Shown here in pieces: positions 7,698-14,810 of a stretch of 16,359 nt of DNA. Where the stretch lies: positions 1-16,359 of the forward strand of contig JAJZQA010000012.1 in assembly GCA_021810985.1 (NCBI GenBank), written 5' to 3'. The first letter of the stretch is position 1. The number at the start of each line of letters is the position of its first letter. The translations under genes and the position numbers were made by a program. This stretch comes from Deltaproteobacteria bacterium (GTDB lineage Bacteria; Desulfobacterota; Desulfuromonadia; Geobacterales; Geobacteraceae). Below the pieces are notes generated by a model, which saw only the letters and a program-made list of their open reading frames with translations, was not told the origin of the DNA and did no database searches.

Positions 7698-8579
7698 ATG
7701 ACAAAACTCGTACTTTCAACCGATTTCCCCGACCTTGCGCTGGCAGCACGCGGCAAAGTCCGCGATATTTATGATCTTGGAGAGACACTCCTCATCGTAA
7801 CCACCGACAGGATTTCCGCCTTTGACGTGATTATGAACGAGGGAATCCCAGGCAAGGGAGAGGTTCTTACCCAGATTTCCGCACACTGGTTCGGCCTGAT
7901 GGAAGATATCATTCCCAACCATCTCATCGCTACCGAGGTCAGCCAATTCCCCGCTGAATGCGCAAAATACGCCGAGATACTGAAAGGCCGCTCCATGCTG
8001 GTGAAGAAGGCCCGTCCCCTGCCGGTGGAGTGCATCGTCCGCGGTTACCTGGCCGGCTCCGGCTGGAAGGAATACCGGGAAACCGGCGCCGTCTGCGGTA
8101 TCACCCTCCCCGCGGGACTCACCGAGTCTTCCCGCTTGGATGAACCGATTTTTACCCCTTCCACCAAGGCGGAACTCGGAGACCACGACGAAAACATCCC
8201 CTTTGAAAAGATGGTGGAATTGTGCGGACAGGACATCGCGGAACAGGCCCGCAAGGCAACCATTGACATCTATTGCAAAGCCCGGAAAATTGCCGCCGAC
8301 CGCGGCATCATCATCGCCGACACCAAGTTCGAATTCGGTATCTGCGACGGCAAACTGATCATCATCGACGAATGTCTCACTCCCGATTCCAGCCGGTTCT
8401 GGCCGAAAGATGAGTATCGCCCGGGATGCTCCCAGCCCAGCTTTGACAAGCAGTTCCTGCGCGACTACCTGGAAACCCTCGACTGGGACAAGCAAGCCCC
8501 CGCCCCGCCGCTCCCGGAAGAGATCATCCGGAAAACCGCCGAGAAGTACCGGGAAGCGCTGGAAAAGCTTACCGCGTAA
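7698..8579 (+). CDS. purC: Phosphoribosylaminoimidazole-succinocarboxamide synthase (SAICAR synthetase)
   Basis: Cytoplasmic ATP-dependent enzyme joining CAIR and aspartate in de novo purine synthesis. Its 293 residues make it the longer, yeast Ade1-like form of PurC. Characteristic stretches are the N-terminal RGKVRDIYDLG (about 18-28), TTDRISAFDV (about 35-44), PLPVECIVRGYLAGSGW, FTPSTKAELGDHDENI and the C-terminal IIIDECLTPDSSRFWP. AGGAGG at 7687-7692 is five bases before the ATG. It appears to be monocistronic, between two terminators, with no other purine genes in the window. Confidence 0.97.
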   Translation: MTKLVLSTDFPDLALAARGKVRDIYDLGETLLIVTTDRISAFDVIMNEGIPGKGEVLTQISAHWFGLMEDIIPNHLIATEVSQFPAECAKYAEILKGRSMLVKKARPLPVECIVRGYLAGSGWKEYRETGAVCGITLPAGLTESSRLDEPIFTPSTKAELGDHDENIPFEKMVELCGQDIAEQARKATIDIYCKARKIAADRGIIIADTKFEFGICDGKLIIIDECLTPDSSRFWPKDEYRPGCSQPSFDKQFLRDYLETLDWDKQAPAPPLPEEIIRKTAEKYREALEKLTA

Positions 8580-8586
8580 ATACAGC

Positions 8587-8617
8587 AAAGCCCCGGAGAT
8601 GATTTCCGGGGCTTTTT
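8587..8617. terminator. Strong, probably bidirectional Rho-independent terminator
   Basis: AAAGCCCCGGA (8587-8597) and TCCGGGGCTTT (8605-8615) form a perfect 11-bp stem with a 7-base loop, ending in a run of five Ts on the plus strand and As on the other side. It lies 8 bases after the purC stop and between convergent genes, so it can serve both purC and the methyltransferase gene that ends at 8659. Confidence 0.92.
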
Positions 8618-8658
8618 GCGCAACAGAAGAGCCGCACTCCCTGCGAAAACTGCCAAGG

Positions 8659-9660
8659 TCAAAGCCGGATGGCGGTAATCACTCCGGCGCCATTAGGCAG
8701 TTGCAGGGGCAGGCGTCGCAGATCACGGAAACCTGCATCTGACAGCAATGCCTCCAGCTGCCCCCAGGAGTAGGACTGCCCACCCTTGGTACCCAAGAGC
8801 ATATTCAGGGAAAAAAGCGCCGGAAAAACCGGTCCATCCAGGCCTTCGTCAAGAATGAACTCCTGAATCAGTATCATCCCTCCCTGCACAAGCGCCTCCT
8901 TCGTCCGTCTCACAACCACCGCGCATTCTTCCAGAGACTGTGCATGCAGGATATGGGAAAGCCAGGCAACATCGTAGGGTCCCTGCAGCGGTTCAGCCAG
9001 AAAGTCGCCCGCAACAAAATCAATCCGCTCGGAAAGGTTAAACCTGGCTATGGTCTGCTCGGCAAAGGGCCGGGTCGAGGGAAGATCAAAGACAACGGCG
9101 GAAAGTCCGGGGTTATGCTGACAGAAATGAATTGCATAGGTCCCGGGACCGCCACCAAGGTCCAGCAACCGCCGGCGGCCGCCAAGATCGAGCTGGGGCA
9201 CGATCCGCGGTGCCAGTTGCATGGCGAGATCAAACATGCCCATCTCAAAACTTTCCCGCATATCTTCCTCATCCCCGTGGGAGTACCGCCCCCGAATCGG
9301 CGCTCCGCTCCGCACCGACTCGTCCAGATGGGACCAGGAAGACATCAGATAGTGATGGTGAAGGATGATATGGCCCAGGTAGCGCGGCGACGTTTTTGAA
9401 AGAAATTCGGCGGAAATGCCGGCAACCGTAAAAGAATCGTCAATCCTTTCCAGCAAACCCATGGCCGTCAGGGCATGGAGCAACATTCCAAGCCCACGCT
9501 CATCACAGCCAACCAGTTCGGCCAGTTTTGCCGCCGTGAAGGGACAGGCGGAAAGGGCGGTGAAGAGGTCAAGCTTGACCGCGGCGTGGAGAGCACAGGC
9601 ATGCCAGTACCCATTCGACAGGGTCAACAGGTCGGTTGCGGATCTTAATTCCTTTTCCAT
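8659..9660 (-). CDS. SAM-dependent O-methyltransferase-like protein (family 2, dimerising)
   Basis: A 333-residue protein with the two-part layout of plant-type and carotenoid/antibiotic O-methyltransferases. An N-terminal winged-helix dimerisation domain (about 10-95) is followed by a Rossmann methyltransferase domain. Motif I LDLGGGPGT is at 166-174, the acidic ribose-binding region VFDLPST comes next, then AGDF, and HILHAQS carries the probable catalytic His239, although the usual HDW is HAQ here. The substrate cannot be told. The ATG at 9660 has GAGGAG six bases upstream; a TTG eight codons earlier has no better support. The SLOG-fold gene ends 36 bases upstream, so the two are probably cotranscribed. 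Confidence 0.85.
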   Translation of the reverse strand: MEKELRSATDLLTLSNGYWHACALHAAVKLDLFTALSACPFTAAKLAELVGCDERGLGMLLHALTAMGLLERIDDSFTVAGISAEFLSKTSPRYLGHIILHHHYLMSSWSHLDESVRSGAPIRGRYSHGDEEDMRESFEMGMFDLAMQLAPRIVPQLDLGGRRRLLDLGGGPGTYAIHFCQHNPGLSAVVFDLPSTRPFAEQTIARFNLSERIDFVAGDFLAEPLQGPYDVAWLSHILHAQSLEECAVVVRRTKEALVQGGMILIQEFILDEGLDGPVFPALFSLNMLLGTKGGQSYSWGQLEALLSDAGFRDLRRLPLQLPNGAGVITAIRL

Positions 9661-9696
9661 GCAGGACTCCTCGTCAAAGTGCAAAATAGCCGGCAG

Positions 9697-10152
9697 CTAC
9701 CTTTCCTGTAACAGTTTCCGCACGAACTGCAAGGCAGATTCGTAAATGCCGGGACACTTCGATGCACGCGGACCGGCAATGTTCAGCACCTTCACCCCCC
9801 GTTTGCGGAGCCATTCAGCCACGGCAGCCGGGTCACCATTCTCCTCCAACTGTACAACCAGGAAAGGCTTCCGGTGCTTCCGTGCCAACTGGACAGTCAA
9901 AGCAGTGCCATCGGCCAGTTCACCACGGTTCAAAACCAGGGTAGCATCGGAAGCAACGACATTCATTTCCGTGCGTGCGGCGTAATCCGGGGAGTTGAGT
10001 TCCAGCAGGGGGTAGCATTCGGGGATCGTTCCGTCCTCCGCACGCCGCCCGGACGGACACCAGCCACCAACTGGAATCCCGCCCGCAAGTCCGGCATCGA
10101 GAGCGGCCCGATCGACACCTGTTTGACCTCCGGAAACAATTTTCAGCAACAT
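9697..10152 (-). CDS. Putative molybdenum cofactor carrier-like protein (SLOG superfamily)
   Basis: A 151-residue soluble protein. The N-terminal LLKIVSGGQTGVDRAALDAG is the glycine-rich nucleotide or cofactor loop of the SLOG/lysine-decarboxylase-like fold, as found in putative molybdenum cofactor carrier proteins. GGWCPSGRRAEDG follows near 29-41, then the TLVLNRGELADGTALTV strand-loop region. The family name comes from weak functional evidence, so other nucleotide-binding roles are possible. The ATG at 10152 is chosen because the glycine motif starts right after it and AGGAG lies 10 bases upstream; a TTG at 10188 would add 12 residues. It is upstream of and probably cotranscribed with the methyltransferase gene. 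No molybdopterin genes are in the window. Confidence 0.8.
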   Translation of the reverse strand: MLLKIVSGGQTGVDRAALDAGLAGGIPVGGWCPSGRRAEDGTIPECYPLLELNSPDYAARTEMNVVASDATLVLNRGELADGTALTVQLARKHRKPFLVVQLEENGDPAAVAEWLRKRGVKVLNIAGPRASKCPGIYESALQFVRKLLQER

Positions 10153-10365
10153 GTTCGTGGTTCTCCTGAAAGCCAACCCAGCAAGCAATGGTCATCTCCT
10201 GAAGGAAAAACGGATACTGAGAGAATACCACGCTATCTTCATTCGTGTAGTCAGTCGTTGAATTTCTGTAGTAGTATTCGATGAGAGACTCGCAGGCAGG
10301 TAGTACGGGGGCAATTTATCATATCAAAGGCAGGGGCATGATGTTTAATTGCCGAAGCTAATTAC
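10153..10365. other. Intergenic region between the SLOG gene and the MutY-like gene
   Basis: These 213 bases separate two divergent genes and so should hold promoters both ways. I find no pair of -35 and -10 boxes with good spacing on either strand, no strong hairpin and no additional coding signal. Confidence 0.5.
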
Positions 10366-11250
10366 ATGATCGGACGGCATCGGACAGACATGAAAAAACC
10401 AGTCGGAATCCAGCAGGAAACAATCCAGACACTTCTGCATCAGGAAGCCATTCAACGGTTTCAGAGCGAAGTCTACGTGCATTACCACGCCCATCCCCGT
10501 CCCCTGCCCTGGCGCGAAACCGAAGATCCCTATCAAATCCTGGTATCCGAGATCATGCTCCAGCAGACCCGGGTTGAGCGGGTCGTTGAAAAATATCGGG
10601 AATTCCTGGCCGCCTTTCCCGACCTCACCGCCCTCGCCCAGGCGCCCCTGCGAGACGTTCTGCATGTGTGGCAGGGACTCGGCTACAACCGCAGGGCCAT
10701 TGCCCTGAAGGAAACGGCAAAAAAGGTCGTCCAGGACTTCGACGGTGCCCTGCCCGGCTCCGCGGAACAATTACGCAGCCTACCCGGCATCGGGCCCTAT
10801 ACCGCCGGGGCAATCGCCGCCTTCGCCTTTCATCAACCGGTACCGATCATCGAAACCAATATCCGGACGGTCTATATCCAGTGCTTTTTCGCTGAACGGC
10901 AGGACGTGAAAGACAGCGAGATCATGCCGCTTATTCAGGCCACTCTCGACAGGAATAATCCCAGGGAGTGGTACTATGCCCTGATGGATTACGGTGTCAT
11001 GCTGAAACAGACCCACGGCAACCCCTCGAGAAAAAGCGCGCACCATACCCGCCAGAGCCGCTTCGAGGGTTCAGATCGCCAGATACGGGGAAAGATCCTG
11101 AAGTTGCTTCTGCAAAAACCGCTTTCTGGGAAAGACGAAATTTTTCAGGCCATCAAGGAAGACCCGCTACGGCTGGATAAAATCCTGAAAGGCTTGAAAA
11201 AAGATGGGTTTATCGTCAGAAAGGGAACGAAATACGGCATCGCCGGATAG
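10366..11250 (+). CDS. MutY-like HhH-GPD DNA glycosylase without Fe-S cluster, with C-terminal winged helix
   Basis: A 294-residue base-excision repair glycosylase homologue. LPWRETEDPYQILVSEIMLQ (47-66) with Glu62, the GLGYNRRA region (105-111) and the helix-hairpin-helix LPGIGPYTAG (139-148) are clear MutY features. The catalytic-loop motif, normally P-I-L-D-G-N-V, is PIIETNI here, placing Glu163 where MutY has its essential Asp. After ALMDYGVMLK the four cluster cysteines are absent; the protein has only Cys173. The NUDIX-like 8-oxoG domain is missing and residues about 236-294 look like a winged helix. It may be a MutY variant or a glycosylase of other specificity. The start could be the ATG at 10366 or the one at 10390, since neither has a good ribosome binding site. 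Confidence 0.85.
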   Translation: MIGRHRTDMKKPVGIQQETIQTLLHQEAIQRFQSEVYVHYHAHPRPLPWRETEDPYQILVSEIMLQQTRVERVVEKYREFLAAFPDLTALAQAPLRDVLHVWQGLGYNRRAIALKETAKKVVQDFDGALPGSAEQLRSLPGIGPYTAGAIAAFAFHQPVPIIETNIRTVYIQCFFAERQDVKDSEIMPLIQATLDRNNPREWYYALMDYGVMLKQTHGNPSRKSAHHTRQSRFEGSDRQIRGKILKLLLQKPLSGKDEIFQAIKEDPLRLDKILKGLKKDGFIVRKGTKYGIAG

Positions 11251-11545
11251 TCCCTCCGCCGTACTTCCAGCGTAAGCCGAGGCCATTTTCCAGCTTTGTC
11301 AGCCAAATGAAAATTATCTCAAAAAAATTTCCCGGCAGCCCTTGCCAGCCCCCATTCGGCATGATACGCTTAAAATCAAGAAAGGAGGCGATGATTCACG
11401 ACCGTTGTCTCACATCCTATAAGAAGTGCGGATATCGGGCGGGATGAAAATCCTTCCTGAATTTTCCTCAGACCGGGGAACAGATCAAAAGAAATGACGA
11501 AAGGCTGGAAGCGGGTGCTTCTGGCCTTTTGTATATGAAGACACA
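11251..11545 (+). promoter_or_regulatory. Leader region of the C-S lyase gene, with tiny ORF candidates
   Basis: This long gap has an AAGGAGG (11382-11388) followed after only two bases by an ATG at 11391 that opens an 18-codon frame ending with TGA at 11445-11447. That stop overlaps an ATG (ATGA) opening a second frame of 17 codons. A strong hairpin (11500-11529) then lies 16 bases before the gene. Together this looks like a leader with possible attenuation, but spacing of the first ribosome binding site is too tight for confidence. I recognise no riboswitch class and no clear promoter. Confidence 0.35.
11500..11531 (+). terminator. Terminator/attenuator-like hairpin before the C-S lyase gene
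   Basis: Arms 11500-11512 and 11517-11529 pair over 13 positions (two G-T wobbles) around the loop GGGT, followed by T-G-T. The T-run CTTTTGT is short. It is 250 bases from the end of the glycosylase gene but only 16 from the next ATG, so it could end the upstream transcript or attenuate the downstream gene. Confidence 0.6.
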
Positions 11546-12712
11546 ATGAAAAGGGGAAAGACTATCGTTAGCGATTTTGATCAAATCATCGAGCGGAGAG
11601 GCACCTCCAGTGAAAAATGGGATCGATATCACGGAAGGGACATCATCCCTCTCTGGGTGGCCGATATGGACTTTCGTTCGCCCCAGCCGATTATCGAGGC
11701 CCTGCACCGACGGATTGAACATGGGGTTTTCGGCTATACCCGCCCGCTGCAAGGACTTTCCGAGGCCGTAACAGCGCATCTGCGGGACGAATACGACTGG
11801 GACATCGAGGAAGAATGGATTGTCTGGCTGCCGGGACTGGTAACCGGCCTCAATCTGGCCTGCCGGGCTGTCGGAGAAGACGGAGACGAAGTTCTCAGCG
11901 CCGTGCCGGTCTACCCGCCCTTCCTCAGCGCGCCTCGCAACTCTCTCCGCAATCTGGTTACCACGCACCTTGTGGAGGACGGAGACCGCTGGGTTTTCGA
12001 CTTTAACGGCATGGAGCGGGCGATCAGCGGCAGAACCCGGCTCTTCCTTTTCTGCAATCCCCATAACCCGGTGGGACGCGCCTTCAGCCGGGAGGAGCTC
12101 AGCACGGTCGCGGAGATTTGCCTGCGTCACCGGCTCTTCATCTGCTCCGACGAAATCCACTCCGGTCTGATTCTGGACAGTGACAAAAAACACATCCCGC
12201 TCGCCAGCCTCTCCTCGGAGATCGCGGCCCACACCATCACCCTCCTGGCCCCGAGCAAGACCTTCAATATTCCCGGCCTCGGCTGCTCCCTTGCCGTGAT
12301 CCCCGACCCGGGACTTCGCGGGCGATTCTGCTCGGCCATGGCCGGCATCGTGCCGTCGGTGAATGCCCTCGGTTATGCCGCCGCGCTCGCCGCCTACCGC
12401 GATTGCGGGGCCTGGCACCGGGAGCTTCTCGAGTACCTGCGCGGGAATCGCGACCTGGTCCACCAGACTATCAACGGTATCAAAGGCCTGTCAATGCACC
12501 ACCTGGAAGCAACCTACCTGGCCTGGATCGATACGCGAAAAAGCGGCCTTCACGATCCGCCCTTGTTTTTCGAAAAAGCCGGGGTCGGCTTGTCACGGGG
12601 CAGCGACTTTGGCGACTCCGGATTTGTCCGGCTCAATTTCGGCTGTCCGCGATCCATACTCACCGAAGCCCTGGACAGGATGGCAGCTGCCTGCAACACG
12701 ATCGTTCCCTGA
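11546..12712 (+). CDS. PLP-dependent C-S lyase / aminotransferase of the MalY-PatB family
   Basis: A 388-residue fold-type I PLP enzyme. MalY/PatB members act as cystathionine beta-lyases that release homocysteine from cystathionine, and some cleave other cysteine conjugates. The family N-terminus FDQIIERRGTSSEKWD, IPLWVADMDF (34-43), GVFGY (60-64), NPHNPVGR (171-178, Asn174), the PLP-binding SDEIHS (201-206, Asp202) and APSKTFN with Schiff-base Lys238 are intact, and the length is typical. The ribosome binding site is weak (GAAG five bases before the ATG). A possible methionine-synthesis or sulfur-scavenging role fits the family but no neighbour proves it; the sulfur-related rhodanese lies downstream under a separate promoter. 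Confidence 0.9.
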   Translation: MKRGKTIVSDFDQIIERRGTSSEKWDRYHGRDIIPLWVADMDFRSPQPIIEALHRRIEHGVFGYTRPLQGLSEAVTAHLRDEYDWDIEEEWIVWLPGLVTGLNLACRAVGEDGDEVLSAVPVYPPFLSAPRNSLRNLVTTHLVEDGDRWVFDFNGMERAISGRTRLFLFCNPHNPVGRAFSREELSTVAEICLRHRLFICSDEIHSGLILDSDKKHIPLASLSSEIAAHTITLLAPSKTFNIPGLGCSLAVIPDPGLRGRFCSAMAGIVPSVNALGYAAALAAYRDCGAWHRELLEYLRGNRDLVHQTINGIKGLSMHHLEATYLAWIDTRKSGLHDPPLFFEKAGVGLSRGSDFGDSGFVRLNFGCPRSILTEALDRMAAACNTIVP

Positions 12713-12768
12713 AGGAAAAACTGACCCTCCCCTACACTGCCGCATGACCCCGCCGATATCGACAAAAC

Positions 12769-12833
12769 CGATAGTAATGCAAATATTGTTTAATATTATC
12801 AATTTGACTTGTGGAATGATTCCATTACTATCG
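12769..12833 (+). promoter_or_regulatory. Sigma-70-type promoter with operator-like palindromes before the MauE/DoxX gene
   Basis: TTGACT (12804-12809), 16 bases, TACTAT (12826-12831) is a plausible promoter about 50 bases before the GTG start. Between the boxes sits the palindrome TGGAAT-G-ATTCCA (12812-12824). A perfect 11-bp inverted repeat, CGATAGTAATG (12769-12779) and CATTACTATCG (12823-12833), brackets the promoter so that its right arm covers the -10 box. The position suggests repressor or regulator binding; the regulator is unknown. Confidence 0.6.
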
Positions 12834-12879
12834 TCCCTCGACAAGAAATATCACGCAGCAGCAGCTGATCGAGGCGAAC

Positions 12880-13362
12880 GTGCAATCCGGCCTGAAAACT
12901 TTTTCCAACTGGTCCTATCATCTTCTTAGAATATCTCTCGGCGGCATCTTCATCTATTCGGGCGCCATCAAGCTGCTGGACGTCAAGGGATTCGCCCGGA
13001 TGATCTCACTCTACGACCTTGTTCCCGAGCAGTTGCTGGCAGCGGTAGCCATTGGCCTGCCGTCACTGGAACTCTTGGCCGGTATCGGTCTCCTGTTCGA
13101 AATTCCCGGAGCCCTTTCAGCGATTTTAGCCATGTTGCTCATGTTCTGCACCATTCTCTGGTACGGTATCCTGCAGGATCTCGACATCGACTGCGGCTGC
13201 TTTTCCACAGAGGAACTCAAGGGGCAGAACAGTCTCCGGCAAGCCCTTTATCGCGATTTCATCATGATTGCCGTCTGTTGCTTCCTCTATTACTACCGGT
13301 TCCTCAGGACCCGGCGCGAACAAGGCTCGGCACCACGACTGAAATTCACTACTATCATCTAG
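12880..13362 (+). CDS. MauE/DoxX-family integral membrane protein
   Basis: A 160-residue inner-membrane protein with four predicted membrane segments at about 13-34, 50-73, 77-98 and 125-142. DoxX/MauE proteins are linked to disulfide or quinone-dependent redox work; MauE is needed for periplasmic methylamine dehydrogenase maturation. The Cys105-Gly-Cys107 pair in DIDCGCFSTEE, right after the third segment, is a typical redox-type motif of this group. Translation starts at GTG (12880-12882) with GAGG five bases upstream. The stop TAG overlaps the AGGAGG of the rhodanese gene 12 bases on, so the two form an operon behind the promoter at 12804-12831. The exact substrate is not known. Confidence 0.82.
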   Translation: MQSGLKTFSNWSYHLLRISLGGIFIYSGAIKLLDVKGFARMISLYDLVPEQLLAAVAIGLPSLELLAGIGLLFEIPGALSAILAMLLMFCTILWYGILQDLDIDCGCFSTEELKGQNSLRQALYRDFIMIAVCCFLYYYRFLRTRREQGSAPRLKFTTII

Positions 13363-13374
13363 GAGGAAGTATCT

Positions 13375-13888
13375 ATGGCTGAAAAAATGAAAACCATCAT
13401 CCCCGCAACACTGACCTTTATTGCATTGACACTCCTGGCTACTAACGTTTTTGCCTGGGGCGCCAAGGAACTTGAAAACGAGAAAGACGCCATAGTCTTC
13501 TCAGCGGAAGTAGCACGAGGACACTATAAAGTCGTTTCCACTCCGGATGTGAAAAAATGGCTGGATGAGAAAAAAGACCTGCTCCTCGTCGATACCATGC
13601 CCTATGAAGACAGCTTCAAAAAAAATCACATCCCGGGAGCAAAACAAATGGAATTTCCCATCCCGGAAATGACCTCCCTGGACGACAAGACGAAGGCCAA
13701 CCTGGGGAAAACTCCTCGGTGTGAACAAAAACAGACTGATCGTTTTCTATTGCGGATTTACCAAATGCACCCGCAGCCACAACGCCGCGATGTGGGCGGT
13801 CAAGCTCGGCTATAAAAACGTCTATCGCCTGCCCGGCGGCATCAAGGCCTGGAAAGAATCTGATTACCCGGTGGGCAAGGTCAAGTAG
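13375..13888 (+). pseudogene. Exported rhodanese-domain protein, interrupted by a +1-base frameshift
   Basis: A secreted, probably periplasmic, single-domain rhodanese (sulfurtransferase-like). Residues 1 to about 27 are a signal peptide with likely cleavage after NVFA. The zero frame is rhodanese-like through KTKANLGK, then switches to unrelated residues and stops at 13815. Dropping one base from the GGGGAAAA run (13704-13711) restores LLGVNKNRLIVFYCG and the active-site loop KCTRSHNAAMWA, then GGIKAW, ending with TAG at 13886-13888, about 170 residues in all. As read, the catalytic cysteine is lost. Causes could be a sequencing error, real mutation, or less likely ribosomal +1 slippage on AAAA. 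AGGAGG is eight bases before the ATG, partner to the MauE/DoxX gene. Confidence 0.85.
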
Positions 13889-13925
13889 TGTCCAAATCCT
13901 CATGCAACATGCCTGAAACCGCAGA

Positions 13926-13980
13926 AAAAGGGCCTGATAACGGAAGGTAGAAATGCTTCCCGCTATCAGGCCCCTTTTCT
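13926..13980. terminator. Rho-independent terminator, probably bidirectional
   Basis: GGGCCTGATA (13930-13939) pairs with TATCAGGCCC (13964-13973), and GGAAG/CTTCC extends the stem inside, with the loop GTAGAAATG. AAAAA precedes and TTTT follows the stem. It lies 38 bases after the restored rhodanese stop and just past the end of the convergent YdjM-like gene. Confidence 0.9.
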
Positions 13981-13996
13981 ATTCGCTCCGAACAGG

Positions 13997-14590
13997 TCAC
14001 CTTTCCGAAGTGAAGTCTCCTTTGAGAGCCGGCGGAATACCGAAACGGTTCCGCACTGTCCTGACGAACAAATCGTTCATAGACCGGGAAACAATCTCAA
14101 GCGGGGAGATCCCCTTTCTCCAACTCTGAAAAAAAATAAAACTGAGCGCCAGGAACGTTATGGCGAAGTTCTGCCAGGAATTCAAAGCCCACTGGTGTGC
14201 CCAGACGATATCCCCGGCAGAGGAAAAAGGCCGCAGATACGGCACGGACCAGGCATCGTCAGGACCACGTGAACCGAGGATGTCACAAACCAGGTGCAGG
14301 TGAAAGACCAGGAACGCCGCGACACCTGCCAACACCCGGCGCGTGGCAAGGCAGAACGTTATAAATGCGATACACAGACCGAAGGTAATGTTATGGCACA
14401 GGACATGGTGGAACCTGATCCACAGCTCCAGGGGCTGACCGGCGCGGTAGGAAAGCAGATCCCACAAGATGCCGGCACCATCCAGATCAGGCACCACCCC
14501 GGCAAGGGTGACAAGGACCCGATCTTTTCGGTCAAAAGGCAAGATACTGCTGAAGGACCAACTCAGCAGCAAGTGCGTTACCGGGCTCAT
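13997..14590 (-). CDS. YdjM-like inner-membrane protein (putative metal-dependent hydrolase)
   Basis: A 197-residue protein resembling the YdjM/PF04307 group, often labelled membrane-bound metal-dependent hydrolase although the reaction is not established. Conserved polar residues inside or beside hydrophobic stretches are His6 (VTHLLLSW), Asp35 and Asp37 (PDLDG), His61-His62 and His66 (HHVLCHN), His97, His99 and Asp103 (FHLHLVCDILGSRG), a pattern fitting metal ligands at the membrane. Segments near 68-83, 86-104 and 141-156 are probable membrane helices. The ATG at 14590 has only a weak ribosome binding site (TTGGA). It reads in the same direction as the rRNA methyltransferase gene, separated by the inverted-repeat element. 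Confidence 0.75.
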   Translation of the reverse strand: MSPVTHLLLSWSFSSILPFDRKDRVLVTLAGVVPDLDGAGILWDLLSYRAGQPLELWIRFHHVLCHNITFGLCIAFITFCLATRRVLAGVAAFLVFHLHLVCDILGSRGPDDAWSVPYLRPFSSAGDIVWAHQWALNSWQNFAITFLALSFIFFQSWRKGISPLEIVSRSMNDLFVRTVRNRFGIPPALKGDFTSER

Positions 14591-14600
14591 ACGTGTCCAA

Positions 14601-14752
14601 TCTAAAGATTTTTAGAGCTCACTACGGTGAGTACTACCTATTCCAGATCAAGGATGATCTCAAGGCGGCGAGGAGTGAGGCTGCGAGGCGTACTGAAGAG
14701 TACCTTGAGCAGCCGAAGACGAGCCAACGAAGAGAGGGCCTTGATCTGGAAT
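14601..14752. repeat. Cluster of nested inverted repeats between two minus-strand genes
   Basis: Three structures follow in series. TCTAAA-GATT-TTTAGA (14601-14616) is a perfect 6-bp hairpin. CTCAC-TACG-GTGAG (14618-14631) is a 5-bp hairpin with a UACG loop. A large element has perfect 14-bp ends ATTCCAGATCAAGG (14640-14653) and CCTTGATCTGGAAT (14739-14752). Inside it GGCTGC (14679-14684) pairs with GCAGCC (14709-14714) around a GTACT-GAAG-AGTAC hairpin. No coding signal is seen. It resembles a dispersed bacterial intergenic repeat (REP- or MITE-like) or a structured RNA; copy number elsewhere is unknown. Confidence 0.7.
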
Positions 14753-14810
14753 TGGAATAACGTGTGCTGCTGATAGTTTTACTCTACGTCACCGCAGCCG
14801 CATACGTCTA

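Noticed and set aside
11468..12463. Long minus-strand open frame (331 codons) opposite the C-S lyase
   Set aside because: The plus strand carries an intact MalY/PatB protein with all PLP residues; the antisense frame reads as a low-quality Gly/Arg/Glu-rich shadow.
13618..13625. Run of eight As in the rhodanese gene as a slippage site
   Set aside because: The protein remains rhodanese-like in the same frame for about 30 codons past this run, so the frame change happens later, at 13704-13711.
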